Below, in pieces: positions 1 to 8,313 of a stretch of 64,000 nt of DNA. This DNA comes from Endozoicomonas sp. 4G. Its GTDB lineage: Bacteria; Pseudomonadota; Gammaproteobacteria; Pseudomonadales; Endozoicomonadaceae. The DNA lies in contig NZ_CP082909.1 in the NCBI RefSeq assembly GCF_023822025.1, positions 2,966,001-3,030,000 of the forward strand, in the 5' to 3' direction. Every line of letters starts with the position of its first letter. The first letter of the stretch is position 1. The notes beneath the pieces were generated by a model. It was not told where the DNA came from and did no database searches. It saw nothing but the letters and a program-made list of their open reading frames with translations. A program made the translations under genes and the position numbers.

Positions 1-108
1 CATGGCAAAAGCGGATTTTGCAAAGTTGGGAAAGGGAATCCCATTAGGGCAATGGTTAGGCCGGTGATCTGGAATCTCATCAAGGCACTTGCAAACCTGA
101 TCGATTAG
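1..108 (+). CDS. C-terminal fragment of an unidentified gene, possibly a transposase
   Basis: An open frame enters from the left edge and stops at a TAG after 35 codons, ending with the basic peptide VRPVIWNLIKALANLID. I do not recognise the family. The short basic, Trp-containing C-terminus and its position against a serpin gene that has lost its 5' end would suit the tail of a transposase, but that is a guess. Too little is visible for more. The 100 bases after it hold no gene I can see. Confidence 0.25.
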   Translation, partial: HGKSGFCKVGKGNPIRAMVRPVIWNLIKALANLID

Positions 109-209
109 GTTTGCTGCGTTAAGGTGTTTGCTGACTTTGGGCATGGCTGTGATCACAAAAGTACGACAGTGTTTTCATGCCTTCAATATAGAGCTAAAAA
201 GTCTGCGAA

Positions 210-1478
210 GTGTTTTTTTTTGAGTGCGCTGGAGGCTATGCGGCTCAAAGGCTTAAAAAAACAGCGGGAATTGCTGCACCTTCTCAATCCGCTACACCTG
301 TAAGTCCTGGTGCACAGGCAGATGAATCGCAGGAAAACCTGGAGTATGCCGTGAATGTATTTGCCCAGGCAGCAACTAATATCCCTGAAAATTTTGTCAT
401 GCCCCCTGATGCACTTTTTCAGACAGTGGCACTGTTGCTGTTACATGTGGGCGCTGACGGTGCGAACGAGCAATTGAGTCAAATTTATCTGGGAGAGGAT
501 TGTTCTGAGCAATCCGGTGCAACAGCGTCAGGTGCAACAGCGTCAGGTGCAACAGCGTCAGGTGCAGCAGCCCGTGGACGGCGCACATACTCTGCTACGT
601 ATGACGTGTTCGCAGCCAGGCCACTTGAGCCTCTGGCAGTTTATAAACAGAGAGTGTTACAAATAATCGACGATATTCGTAGCAATGGCGACTACACCTA
701 TGCTGAAGGTCCAAAAAGGTTGGCTCAGGAGTTCAACAAACAATTTTTCCAGTTAACTCGTGGCATGATTCGAGATTATTGCAACCGAAACCCTCACCAC
801 TTAGATGCATCCGTAGAGCTCTTGAGTAGTTTTTACTTAATAGGGCTGTGGAGGAAGTCTGTTGAGACCCACAGGGCCCACGGTGCAAATATATTTTGCT
901 TACCCAGAGATCAAGCAGACGCTGTACAAAGAATCATGTTCAAAAAAACTAATCAGTCTCAATACGCTCATCTCAATGACTGGCAAGCGTTTACTTTTCC
1001 CTACCAGGAAGATCATGAAATAATTTTGGTACAACCTCCTGAAGGAATACCACCTTATGCATTAAGGACAGAAATATTAAGGGTATTATTATCATCATTA
1101 GACGCCGAAGAATCTTTTCCATCCAGCTCAACCGTAACTTCTGAACTTCCATTCCCTGATGTTGATATAAACACTGACCAGAACGAAGCGTTAAGTCGAT
1201 CAGGTTCAGGCTTACTTGCTGCGGTTACCAGCGACCTGAGTTCAGGTGCTATGCCAGCAGTACCTGTTCGTATGAGTATGTTCAGCAAACAAGCAGCCCC
1301 GAGCGCAGCTTCAACACGCGCTGGCTCCAAGAGAACACATGAGGGAAATACAATACCATCAATTCGCTTTGATCGACCCGTGATTTATATATTGCGTCAT
1401 AAAATAAAAAATAGAATCATCTATATTGGGCAGATACTTTTCCCCGGAGATGACTCTTCGGAATCGAGTACCGACTAG
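210..1478 (+). CDS. Serpin-like protein 1, lacking its signal peptide (5'-truncated copy)
   Basis: This is the first of six tandem serpin paralogues. The serpin fold is recognisable from the helix/strand motif around NLEYAVNVFAQAA and NFVMPPDALFQTVALLLL, the DWQAFTFPYQEDHEIILVQPP segment (serpin pattern LPY-x-x-x-x-x-M-x-x-x-LP) and the C-terminal FDRPVIYILRHK...FIGQ-type end. Unlike the other five copies it has no signal peptide and no Cys ribbon: the frame begins at a GTG followed by T-rich codons, then joins the family at about residue 25. The reactive-centre hinge (E-E-G-T-x-A-A-A) is absent and replaced by a Ser/Ala-rich stretch ending GSKRTHEGN. A run of TASGA repeats lies near residues 105-118. 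It is probably a degraded or non-secreted, non-inhibitory copy. The start codon is uncertain. Confidence 0.6.
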   Translation: MFFFECAGGYAAQRLKKTAGIAAPSQSATPVSPGAQADESQENLEYAVNVFAQAATNIPENFVMPPDALFQTVALLLLHVGADGANEQLSQIYLGEDCSEQSGATASGATASGATASGAAARGRRTYSATYDVFAARPLEPLAVYKQRVLQIIDDIRSNGDYTYAEGPKRLAQEFNKQFFQLTRGMIRDYCNRNPHHLDASVELLSSFYLIGLWRKSVETHRAHGANIFCLPRDQADAVQRIMFKKTNQSQYAHLNDWQAFTFPYQEDHEIILVQPPEGIPPYALRTEILRVLLSSLDAEESFPSSSTVTSELPFPDVDINTDQNEALSRSGSGLLAAVTSDLSSGAMPAVPVRMSMFSKQAAPSAASTRAGSKRTHEGNTIPSIRFDRPVIYILRHKIKNRIIYIGQILFPGDDSSESSTD

Positions 1479-1504
1479 CCGGGACAACTATCTTGGAAAA
1501 CACC

Positions 1505-1535
1505 GTGGGCACTCATCAGAAAACTGTCCTATATT
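1505..1535 (+). promoter_or_regulatory. Putative promoter of serpin-like gene 2
   Basis: GTGGGC (1505-1510), a 19-base spacer and TATATT (1530-1535). The same block with TTGGGC or TTGGGT recurs ahead of serpin genes 4, 5 and 6 at the same spacing. Conservation across otherwise drifting intergenic DNA is the main support; the 19-base spacer is long for a sigma-70 promoter. Confidence 0.4.
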
Positions 1536-1641
1536 GACTCCGAACTTCACGTTCGGTTGATCATCCCCACAGGTCAACGATTCGGTAGACAAGGAAGCTA
1601 TTCCAAAAACAACCCTTAAATCAAGAAAATAAGGTACAGAT

Positions 1642-3120
1642 GTGGTTTTACCTGATAAATTTTCCGATTCAGTCTGCTGGTACAAGAGCGCCCTGGTGTT
1701 AGTCTCTCTGCTCTGTTTGCTGTTGCAACCCTCACAACTTCTGGCTGTAACTTGTGATAAATGCGGCCTTTTTTACGATGAAAACGACTACACATCCTGC
1801 CCATGGCAGAACTGTTATTTAGCAGAAGAGTATCGCGTCTCCCTACCTGTAACCTGTGGCGAATGCGGCCTTGCTTACGATCGGGAAGACTTTGCATCCT
1901 GTCCAGCACCGTCGTGTAGTCAGGATGATGAGGATGAGCTCTCGCAACATGGCTCATCACCTTCTCAGGCGTCACCAACAGCAAACCATGACTCAAACTC
2001 TAATGCAGAGTCGGATGAATCATCGATTAATCTGGAGTTTGCCATAAATGTATTTAGCCATGCAGCACCCAGAATTCCTGAAAATTTTGTTTTTTCTCCT
2101 GATAGCCTTTTTCAGACACTGGCACTGATATTGTTAAATTCGGGTACTGAGGGTGTGACAGAGCAACTGAGTCAAATTTCTTCGGAAGAAGATTATTCTC
2201 AGCCACCCGGTGCCACAGCATCAAACGCAACCATCTTTGGACAAGACATAAGCCGCATTGCCAATGGCTTGCTCACAGCCAGTCAAATTGAACCTCTGGG
2301 AATTTACAAAGAGAGACTTAAACAAATAAACGACAATATTCGTAGTAATGCCAAACCCACCAACGCCAGGCCTATAAAAAACTTAGCCCATATGCTCAAC
2401 GGACTATTTTGTCAATTAACCACTACTTTCGTTGAAAGTTATTGCAACTCTGATGACTGGCCCTCATATTTACGCCTGGATCTCATAGCTTCTTTTTACT
2501 TCATAGGGCTATGGGAAAAATCTTTTAACACCCAGAATGCCATTTTGTTTACCTTACCCATTCAACAGGCGGCTGCTTTAGACGAAATCATGAAAGGAAC
2601 CATTAATCCTTCCCAACATGCTCATTACAATGATTGGGAGGCAGTTACCTTTCCCTATGAGGCCGATGAAGAAATAGTTTTGATTTTACCTCCGGCAGGG
2701 GTAGAGCCTTCTGAGATAAGTTCAGAAATAATAACGGCATTATTTTCATCACTAGACTCCGAAGAATCCTTTTCACCCAGTTCAACGATGACTGATGAAC
2801 TGCCATTCTCTAACATCGATACCAGCACTGACTTTAGCGAAACCTTAAGTCGGCCAGCTTCAGGATTAGCTGCTGTTTTTATGAGCGAACTAAGTTCAGA
2901 AGTTATGCTACCTATACCTGCTCCTATGAACCTGTTTAGTAAACAGGAAACCCCGAGGGCAGCTTTAACAAAAGCGGGATCCAAGAGAACACATAAGGGA
3001 GATATAATAAAACCAATCCCACTTAATCGACCGCTTATTTATGTATTGCGTAATCAGATAACAAATAGAATCTTCTTCATTGGACAGATACTTCATCCCT
3101 GGGGCTCAGTAGACAGGTAG
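1642..3120 (+). CDS. Serpin-like protein 2, secreted, with two N-terminal Cys ribbons
   Basis: GTG start, preceded by the purine-rich AAGGTACA that precedes all intact copies. Residues 1-36 form a signal peptide (hydrophobic LVLVSLLCLLLQPSQLLAV) with no lipobox. Two ribbon-like motifs follow, CDKCG...SCPWQNC and CGECG...SCPAPSC, about 40 residues apart, then an acidic linker (DDEDE) and a serpin domain from about residue 130 to the end. Serpin landmarks: NFVFSPDSLFQTLALILL, SFYFIGLWEKSF, AVTFPYEADEEIVLILPP and LNRPLIYVLRNQ...FIGQIL. The inhibitory hinge is missing, as in copies 1 and 3, so protease inhibition by the classical mechanism is unlikely. It is probably co-transcribed with copy 3, 45 bases downstream. 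Confidence 0.75.
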   Translation: MVLPDKFSDSVCWYKSALVLVSLLCLLLQPSQLLAVTCDKCGLFYDENDYTSCPWQNCYLAEEYRVSLPVTCGECGLAYDREDFASCPAPSCSQDDEDELSQHGSSPSQASPTANHDSNSNAESDESSINLEFAINVFSHAAPRIPENFVFSPDSLFQTLALILLNSGTEGVTEQLSQISSEEDYSQPPGATASNATIFGQDISRIANGLLTASQIEPLGIYKERLKQINDNIRSNAKPTNARPIKNLAHMLNGLFCQLTTTFVESYCNSDDWPSYLRLDLIASFYFIGLWEKSFNTQNAILFTLPIQQAAALDEIMKGTINPSQHAHYNDWEAVTFPYEADEEIVLILPPAGVEPSEISSEIITALFSSLDSEESFSPSSTMTDELPFSNIDTSTDFSETLSRPASGLAAVFMSELSSEVMLPIPAPMNLFSKQETPRAALTKAGSKRTHKGDIIKPIPLNRPLIYVLRNQITNRIFFIGQILHPWGSVDR

Positions 3121-3165
3121 GTTATTCCAGGAAAACCTCTTAAATTAAGACAATAAGGTGCAGTT

Positions 3166-4467
3166 GTGGTTTTACTCAGTAGATCTTCCGATTCAGCCTG
3201 CCAGTACAAGGTCGTTCTGATGCTTGTCTCTCTACTCTGCTTCCTGCTGTTACCTTCACAACTGCTGGCTGTGAAGTGTAAGAAATGCGGCCTTACTTGC
3301 TCCCAGGCAGCCCCCACTGTAAATCCTGATGCACAGAGCAATGAATCGCTGAGAAACCTGGAGTTTGCCATCAATGTATTTGCCTTTGCCGCACGCAGTA
3401 TTTCTGACTCTGACAATTTTGTCATCTCACCTGATAGCCTTTTTCAGACCGTATCACTGTTACTGATACATGCCGGCCCTGATGGTGCCGCCGAGCAATT
3501 GCGTCAAATTTATGGGGAAGGGGAACATGCTGAGCCAACCGATGCAGCAGCATCAGGCACAACCGCCTGTGGGCAGTGCCAACACCCTGTTGCGAATGGC
3601 ATGCTGGCAGCCAATCCACTTGATCCGGTGATGATTTACAGGGATAGACTTATGCAAACAGACGACGATACCTCTGGTAACGTCAACTTCATTAACCGTG
3701 GACCTTTACCCACCTTAGCCCAACAGCTCAACAGTCTGTTTTGCCAATTAACTAATGGTATGGTTCAACATTATTGCAACCCCAACAACTGGCCCACATC
3801 GACATCCATACAATTCCTAATCTCTAACTACTTTATAGGGCTCCGGGAAAAGTCTTTAAGGACCGAAAGTGCCGCTTTATTTATGCTACCTCCTGATCAA
3901 GCCGTCGCTTTGAATCGAATTATAGATGGAGAAGTCCAACCCTCCCAACACGCTCAACACAGTAGTTGGGAAGCCTTTAGCTTTCCCTTCAGGAATAATC
4001 ATGAAATGATTTTGATTTTACCCCCGGAAGGGTTATCGCTTTATTTGGTGGGAGTGGAAATAATAATGGCACTGATTTCATCATTAGACTCCGAAGAGTC
4101 CTTTTCATACCCTTCAACGATCACTCCCGGACTTCTACCCCTCAACATTGATACAAATCTTCCACCCCTCAACATTGATACAAATACTGACTTGAGCGAA
4201 ACGTTAAGTCGACCGGGTTCAGGTTTACTTTCCGTTGTTACCAGCGATCTGAGTTCAGGTGCTATGCCAGCCGCACCGACTCTTATGAATGTGATAAGTG
4301 AACAAATAGCCTCGAGCGCACCTTTAAGACTCACTGGCTCTAAGAGAACACATGAGGAAGATATCATACCATCAATCCGATTTGATCGACCCTTGATTTA
4401 TATATTGCGAGATAAAATAACAAGAAGAATCAAGTTTATTGGCAGATACTACATGCCCCGAACTTAA
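3166..4467 (+). CDS. Serpin-like protein 3, secreted, reduced Cys motif
   Basis: GTG start 45 bases after serpin-like 2 with no room for the array promoter, so probably the second gene of a two-gene transcript. Signal peptide at residues 1-36 (VVLMLVSLLCFLLLPSQLLA), then one partial Cys motif (CKKCGLTC) instead of the two full ribbons in copy 2. The serpin domain starts near residue 60: NLEFAINVF, NFVISPDSLFQTVSLLLI, NYFIGLREKSL, AFSFPFRNNHEMILILPP, FDRPLIYILRDK. A PLNIDTN-type segment is duplicated in tandem at about residues 324-342. The hinge sequence is absent; the corresponding region ends GSKRTHEED. The C-terminus is slightly shorter than in copies 4-6. Probably non-inhibitory. Confidence 0.75.
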   Translation: MVLLSRSSDSACQYKVVLMLVSLLCFLLLPSQLLAVKCKKCGLTCSQAAPTVNPDAQSNESLRNLEFAINVFAFAARSISDSDNFVISPDSLFQTVSLLLIHAGPDGAAEQLRQIYGEGEHAEPTDAAASGTTACGQCQHPVANGMLAANPLDPVMIYRDRLMQTDDDTSGNVNFINRGPLPTLAQQLNSLFCQLTNGMVQHYCNPNNWPTSTSIQFLISNYFIGLREKSLRTESAALFMLPPDQAVALNRIIDGEVQPSQHAQHSSWEAFSFPFRNNHEMILILPPEGLSLYLVGVEIIMALISSLDSEESFSYPSTITPGLLPLNIDTNLPPLNIDTNTDLSETLSRPGSGLLSVVTSDLSSGAMPAAPTLMNVISEQIASSAPLRLTGSKRTHEEDIIPSIRFDRPLIYILRDKITRRIKFIGRYYMPRT

Positions 4468-4493
4468 AGAGATTTAAGCAGGTTTAGTTTTTT

Positions 4494-4524
4494 TTGGGCA
4501 CTAATCAGGAAACTGACCTATATT
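4494..4524 (+). promoter_or_regulatory. Putative promoter of serpin gene 4
   Basis: TTGGGC (4494-4499), a 19-base spacer and TATATT (4519-4524), preceded by a T-run. It is the same arrangement as ahead of copies 2, 5 and 6. Not experimentally supported. Confidence 0.4.
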
Positions 4525-4627
4525 AAATCCCGGAATTCATATTCGGCTGACCGTTCGGCAAGGGAGCGACTCAGTAAACAGGGAGGTTATTCATAGATAA
4601 ACCCTAAAATTCAGAAAAGGTACAAAC

Positions 4628-6274
4628 GTGTTTTTACCGAGTAAATCTTACGATTCAGTCTGCCATCACAGATCCGTTTTGGCATTCGTCTCTTTGATCT
4701 TTTGCCTGTTGCTACCCTCAGAGCTTTTGGCTGCACAATGTCCAAAATGCCGCGTGGATTACAGTGATCATTTCCATAATGACGTTTCCAAACCCTGCGT
4801 GAATTGTCAAATAAAAGGAATAGAACCTAAAAAAGAAAAACCTAAAAAAGAAAAACCTAAAAAAGAAAAACTTAAAAAAGATTGGGAGAAGCCTTGTAGC
4901 AAATGCGGCATTAAGTACGATCATAATCACTTTGGATCTTGCCCGATCTCGAGCTGTGGTGAAGAAAATCCTTCTTATGAATCTTCTTATGAATCTTCTG
5001 ATGATGCTTCTGATGATTCTTCTGATGATGATTTTGAATATGCTAGAAGGCCTTCCCAAGCAGCAACAACCAATCCTTATTCAAGCCTTGGTGCACAGGC
5101 GGTCGAACCCCAGGGAACTCTGGCGCTTGCCGTCAATATCTTTAGCCAGGCAGCACAACAAATTTCTGGAAATTTTGTGATATCCCCCGATGGCCTTTTT
5201 CAGACACTGGCACTGCTACTCTTGGGGGCTGATGGTGATACCGAGCAAATGCTTCAAAACTGTCTGGGAGAAGATTATTCTGAGCCAGACGGCGCAACGG
5301 CATCAGGCGCAACAGCATCAGGTACAACAGCATCAGGTACAACAACCTGTGCACAGGACGAATACTGTGTTGCGAATTGCTTGCTCGTATCCAGTAACAT
5401 TCAGCTTCAGGAAACCTATCAAGAGAGGCTTAAACAGATAAATGCCGATACTCTTAGTGTTAACTTCTCCAGTCACATATCGTTACAAATCGTCGCCCAG
5501 GCGCTCAACAAGCAGTTTTGTGAATTAACTCATGGTATGGTTGAACAATTTTGCAATGCCAGCGACTGGCAGTCCGATACAACCCTGGCACTCATAAGCT
5601 CTGTTTACTTCAAGGGGTTGTGGGAAAAGTCCTTGAAGAAACGACCCGAAGGATATGTCTTTTTTTTACCTGATGGTGAAATAGTCAATTTAGAAAGATT
5701 TATGGATGGAGAAATTACTTCTTCCCAATACGCTGATTACAATAATTGGCAAGCAGTAACCCTTCCCTATCAGGGAGATCACGAAATGGTTCTGATTTTG
5801 CCTCCTGATGGGACAATGCCCCATGAGGTAACGCCAGAAATAATAGCGGTATTATTTTCAGTATTAGACTCCCAGGAATCATGCGCATCAGATTCAAAGG
5901 CGGATGTTGGACTTCCACCCTTTAAAGTTTGTTCCCGTACTGATCTGGCTAAAATTTTAAGTGCAACAAATTCGCGTTTAAGTTCTCTTTTTACAACACC
6001 GCTCAGTTTAGGCGCTATGTTAACTGACCCTGTATCTTTTAATACAAATATAAATAAACTTGATCAAAACTGTGTCATCGAGGTTGATGAAGAAGGGACC
6101 CGAGCTGCAGCCGTCACACACATGACTGGTCTGAGATGTGCGAGTAAGAGAAAATCCATCCAATTCAGACGACCATTTCTTTATATATTGCGTGAAAGAG
6201 GAACCGGAAGAATCAAGTTCATAGGGCAAATACTTGATCCCCGAGATTTGGGAGCAGGCACTTCAGGGTCGTGA
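4628..6274 (+). CDS. Serpin 4, secreted, with inhibitory hinge and candidate P1 Arg
   Basis: GTG start after AAAGGTACA. Signal peptide residues 1-36. Two Cys-ribbon motifs: CPKC...PCVNC near 38-60 and CSKCG...SCPISSC near 90-112. Between them is a Lys/Glu/Pro repeat (PKKEK units). A Ser/Asp/Glu-rich linker follows (SSDDASDDSSDDD), then the serpin domain from about 155 to 545. It keeps SSVYFKGLWEKSL, AVTLPYQGDHEMVLILPP, a full hinge EVDEEGTRAAAV near 485-497, and RRPFLYILRERGTGRIKFIG. From the hinge Gly to the F before RRPF the spacing equals antithrombin's, putting the scissile bond near Arg-Cys in GLRCASKR. An Arg P1 would suggest trypsin-like targets; that is inference. Body nearly identical to serpin 5. 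Length 548 aa, longer than the usual ~400 because of the N-terminal extension. Confidence 0.85.
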   Translation: MFLPSKSYDSVCHHRSVLAFVSLIFCLLLPSELLAAQCPKCRVDYSDHFHNDVSKPCVNCQIKGIEPKKEKPKKEKPKKEKLKKDWEKPCSKCGIKYDHNHFGSCPISSCGEENPSYESSYESSDDASDDSSDDDFEYARRPSQAATTNPYSSLGAQAVEPQGTLALAVNIFSQAAQQISGNFVISPDGLFQTLALLLLGADGDTEQMLQNCLGEDYSEPDGATASGATASGTTASGTTTCAQDEYCVANCLLVSSNIQLQETYQERLKQINADTLSVNFSSHISLQIVAQALNKQFCELTHGMVEQFCNASDWQSDTTLALISSVYFKGLWEKSLKKRPEGYVFFLPDGEIVNLERFMDGEITSSQYADYNNWQAVTLPYQGDHEMVLILPPDGTMPHEVTPEIIAVLFSVLDSQESCASDSKADVGLPPFKVCSRTDLAKILSATNSRLSSLFTTPLSLGAMLTDPVSFNTNINKLDQNCVIEVDEEGTRAAAVTHMTGLRCASKRKSIQFRRPFLYILRERGTGRIKFIGQILDPRDLGAGTSGS

Positions 6275-6513
6275 ACCCACTCATGATAACGGGGGGGGGG
6301 AGACTGACTCCCTCTCCCTCTCGTCGCAAGCGGCAGTAAATAGAATTTTAAGAGATTTAAGCGGATTCAGATTTTTTTTGGGTACTGACCAGAAAACTTA
6401 CCTATATTAGATTCCGGGATTTTTATCCAGCTGACCGTACCGCGGGGTAACGGCTCAGTAAGCAGGGAGGTTTTTCATTGGTTAAACTCTAAAGTCGAGA
6501 AAAAGGTACACAC
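6275..6513 (+). repeat. Duplicated intergenic segment, copy 1 (between serpins 4 and 5)
   Basis: The interval from the stop of serpin 4 to the start of serpin 5 is nearly repeated at 8077-8313 between serpins 5 and 6: same CTGACTCCCTCTCCCTCTCG block, same T-run, promoter-like block and AAAAAGGTACAC ahead of GTG. A diverged version precedes serpin 4. It shows that duplication units included gene plus leader. A ten-G run sits at 6291-6300, where copy 2 has an interrupted G-rich tract. Confidence 0.75.
6378..6408 (+). promoter_or_regulatory. Putative promoter of serpin gene 5
   Basis: TTGGGT (6378-6383), a 19-base spacer and TATATT (6403-6408), downstream of an eight-T run. Conserved with the other array promoters. 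Confidence 0.4.
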
Positions 6514-8076
6514 GTGTTTTTACTCAGTAAGTCTTACGATTCAGTCTGCCATCACAGATCCGTTTTGGCATTCGTCTCTTTGATCTTTTTCCTGTTGCTA
6601 CCCTCAGAGCTTCTGGCTGCACGATGTCCAAAATGCCGCGTGGATTACAGTGATCGTTTACATAATGACGCATCCAAACCCTGCGTGAATTGTCAAAATA
6701 AAGAAAAACTTGAAGAAGATTGGGATGAGCCTTGTAGCAAATGCGGCTTTATTTACGACCATAATACCTTTTCATCCTGCCCGATGAGCTCCTGTTATGT
6801 AAAAAAATCTTCTGATGATTCTTCTGATGATTTTTTTGATGAAGATTTTCAATATACTACAAGACCTTCCCAAGCAGCAGCAACAGCCAATCCTTATTCA
6901 AGCCCTGGTGCACAGGCGGTCGAACCCCAGGGAACTCTGACGCTTGCCGTCAATATCTTTAGCCAGGCAGCACAACAAATTTCTGGAAATTTTGTGATAT
7001 CCCCCGATGGCCTTTTTCAGACACTGGCACTGCTACTCTTGGGGGCTGATGGTGATACCGAGCAAATGCTTCAAAACTGTCTGGGAGAAGATTATTCTGA
7101 GCCAGACGGCGCAACGGCATCAGGCGCAACAGCATCAGGTACAACAACCTGTGCACAGGACGAATACTGTGTTGCGAATTGCTTGCTCGTATCCAGTAAC
7201 ATTCAGCTTCAGGAAACCTATCAAGAGAGGCTTAAACAGATAAATGCCGATACTCTTAGTGTTAACTTCTCCAGTCACATATCGTTACAAATCGTCGCCC
7301 AGGCGCTCAACAAGCAGTTTTGTAAATTAACCCATGGTATGGTTGAACAATTTTGCAATGCCAGCGACTGGCAGTCCGATACAACCCTGGCACTCATAAG
7401 TTCTGTTTACTTCAAGGGGTTGTGGAAAGAGCGTTTGAAGGCCCGAGACAAAGGTATCTTTTTTTTGCCCGGTGGTGAAAGAGTCGTTTTAGAAAAATTT
7501 ATGCATGGAGAAATTACTTCTTCCCAATACGCTGATTACAATAATTGGCAAGCAGTAACCCTTCCCTATCAAGGAGATCACGAAATGGTTCTGATTTTGC
7601 CTCCTGATGGAACAATGCCCCATAAGATAACGCCAGAAATAATAGCGGTATTATTTTCAGTATTAGACTCTCTTGAATCATCTTCATCAGATTCAAGGGC
7701 GGATGTTGGACTTCCACCCTTTAAAGTTTGTTCCCGTACTGATCTGGCTAAAACTTTAAGTGCAACAAATTCGCGTTTAAGTTCTCTTTTTACAACACCG
7801 CTCAGTTTAGGCGCTATGTTAACTGACCCTGTATCTTTTAATACAAATATAAATAAACTTGATCAAAATTGTGCCATCGAGGTTGATGAAGAAGGGACCC
7901 GAGCTGCAGCCGTCACACACATGACTGCTCTGAGAGCATTTTCGGAGGAGAGAAAATCTATCCAATTCATACGACCATTTCTTTATATATTGCGTGAAAG
8001 AGGAACCGGAAGAATCAAGTTCATAGGGCAAATACTTGATCCCCGGGATTTAGGAGCAGGCACTTCAGGATCGTGA
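6514..8076 (+). CDS. Serpin 5, secreted, with inhibitory hinge; recent duplicate of serpin 4
   Basis: GTG start after AAAAAGGTACACAC. Signal peptide 1-36, two Cys-ribbon motifs (CPKC...PCVNC and CSKCG...SCPMSSC), a short acidic linker (SSDDSSDDFFDEDF) and a serpin domain from about 128 to 517. Most of the serpin body matches serpin 4 almost base for base. Differences cluster in the N-terminal linker (no PKKEK repeat), in the segment after SSVYFKGLW, and in the reactive-centre loop: after the shared hinge EVDEEGTRAAAVTHMT it reads ALRAFSEERKS instead of GLRCASKRKS. The Arg at the P1-like position is kept. FLYILRERGTGRIKFIG closes the fold. Likely an active inhibitor of an unknown protease. Confidence 0.85.
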   Translation: MFLLSKSYDSVCHHRSVLAFVSLIFFLLLPSELLAARCPKCRVDYSDRLHNDASKPCVNCQNKEKLEEDWDEPCSKCGFIYDHNTFSSCPMSSCYVKKSSDDSSDDFFDEDFQYTTRPSQAAATANPYSSPGAQAVEPQGTLTLAVNIFSQAAQQISGNFVISPDGLFQTLALLLLGADGDTEQMLQNCLGEDYSEPDGATASGATASGTTTCAQDEYCVANCLLVSSNIQLQETYQERLKQINADTLSVNFSSHISLQIVAQALNKQFCKLTHGMVEQFCNASDWQSDTTLALISSVYFKGLWKERLKARDKGIFFLPGGERVVLEKFMHGEITSSQYADYNNWQAVTLPYQGDHEMVLILPPDGTMPHKITPEIIAVLFSVLDSLESSSSDSRADVGLPPFKVCSRTDLAKTLSATNSRLSSLFTTPLSLGAMLTDPVSFNTNINKLDQNCAIEVDEEGTRAAAVTHMTALRAFSEERKSIQFIRPFLYILRERGTGRIKFIGQILDPRDLGAGTSGS

Positions 8077-8313
8077 ACCCACTCACGATAACGGGAGGGG
8101 GAGGCTGACTCCCTCTCCCTCTCGTCGCAAACGGCAGTAAATAGAGTTTTAAGAGATTTAAGCGGATTCAAATTTTTTTGGGTACTGACCAGAAAACTTA
8201 CCTATATTAGATTCCGGGATTTTTATCCAGCTGGCCGTACCGCAGGGTAATGGCTCAGTGTGCAGGGAGGTTATTCATTGGTTAAACTCTAAAATTCCGA
8301 AAAAGGTACACCC
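8077..8313 (+). repeat. Duplicated intergenic segment, copy 2 (between serpins 5 and 6)
   Basis: Near-copy of 6275-6513, including the CTCCCTCTCCCTCTCG tract, T-run, promoter-like block and ribosome-binding region. The G-run is interrupted here (GGGAGGGGGAGG). Confidence 0.75.
8178..8208 (+). promoter_or_regulatory. Putative promoter of serpin gene 6
   Basis: TTGGGT (8178-8183), a 19-base spacer and TATATT (8203-8208). Same block as ahead of serpins 4 and 5. Confidence 0.4.
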
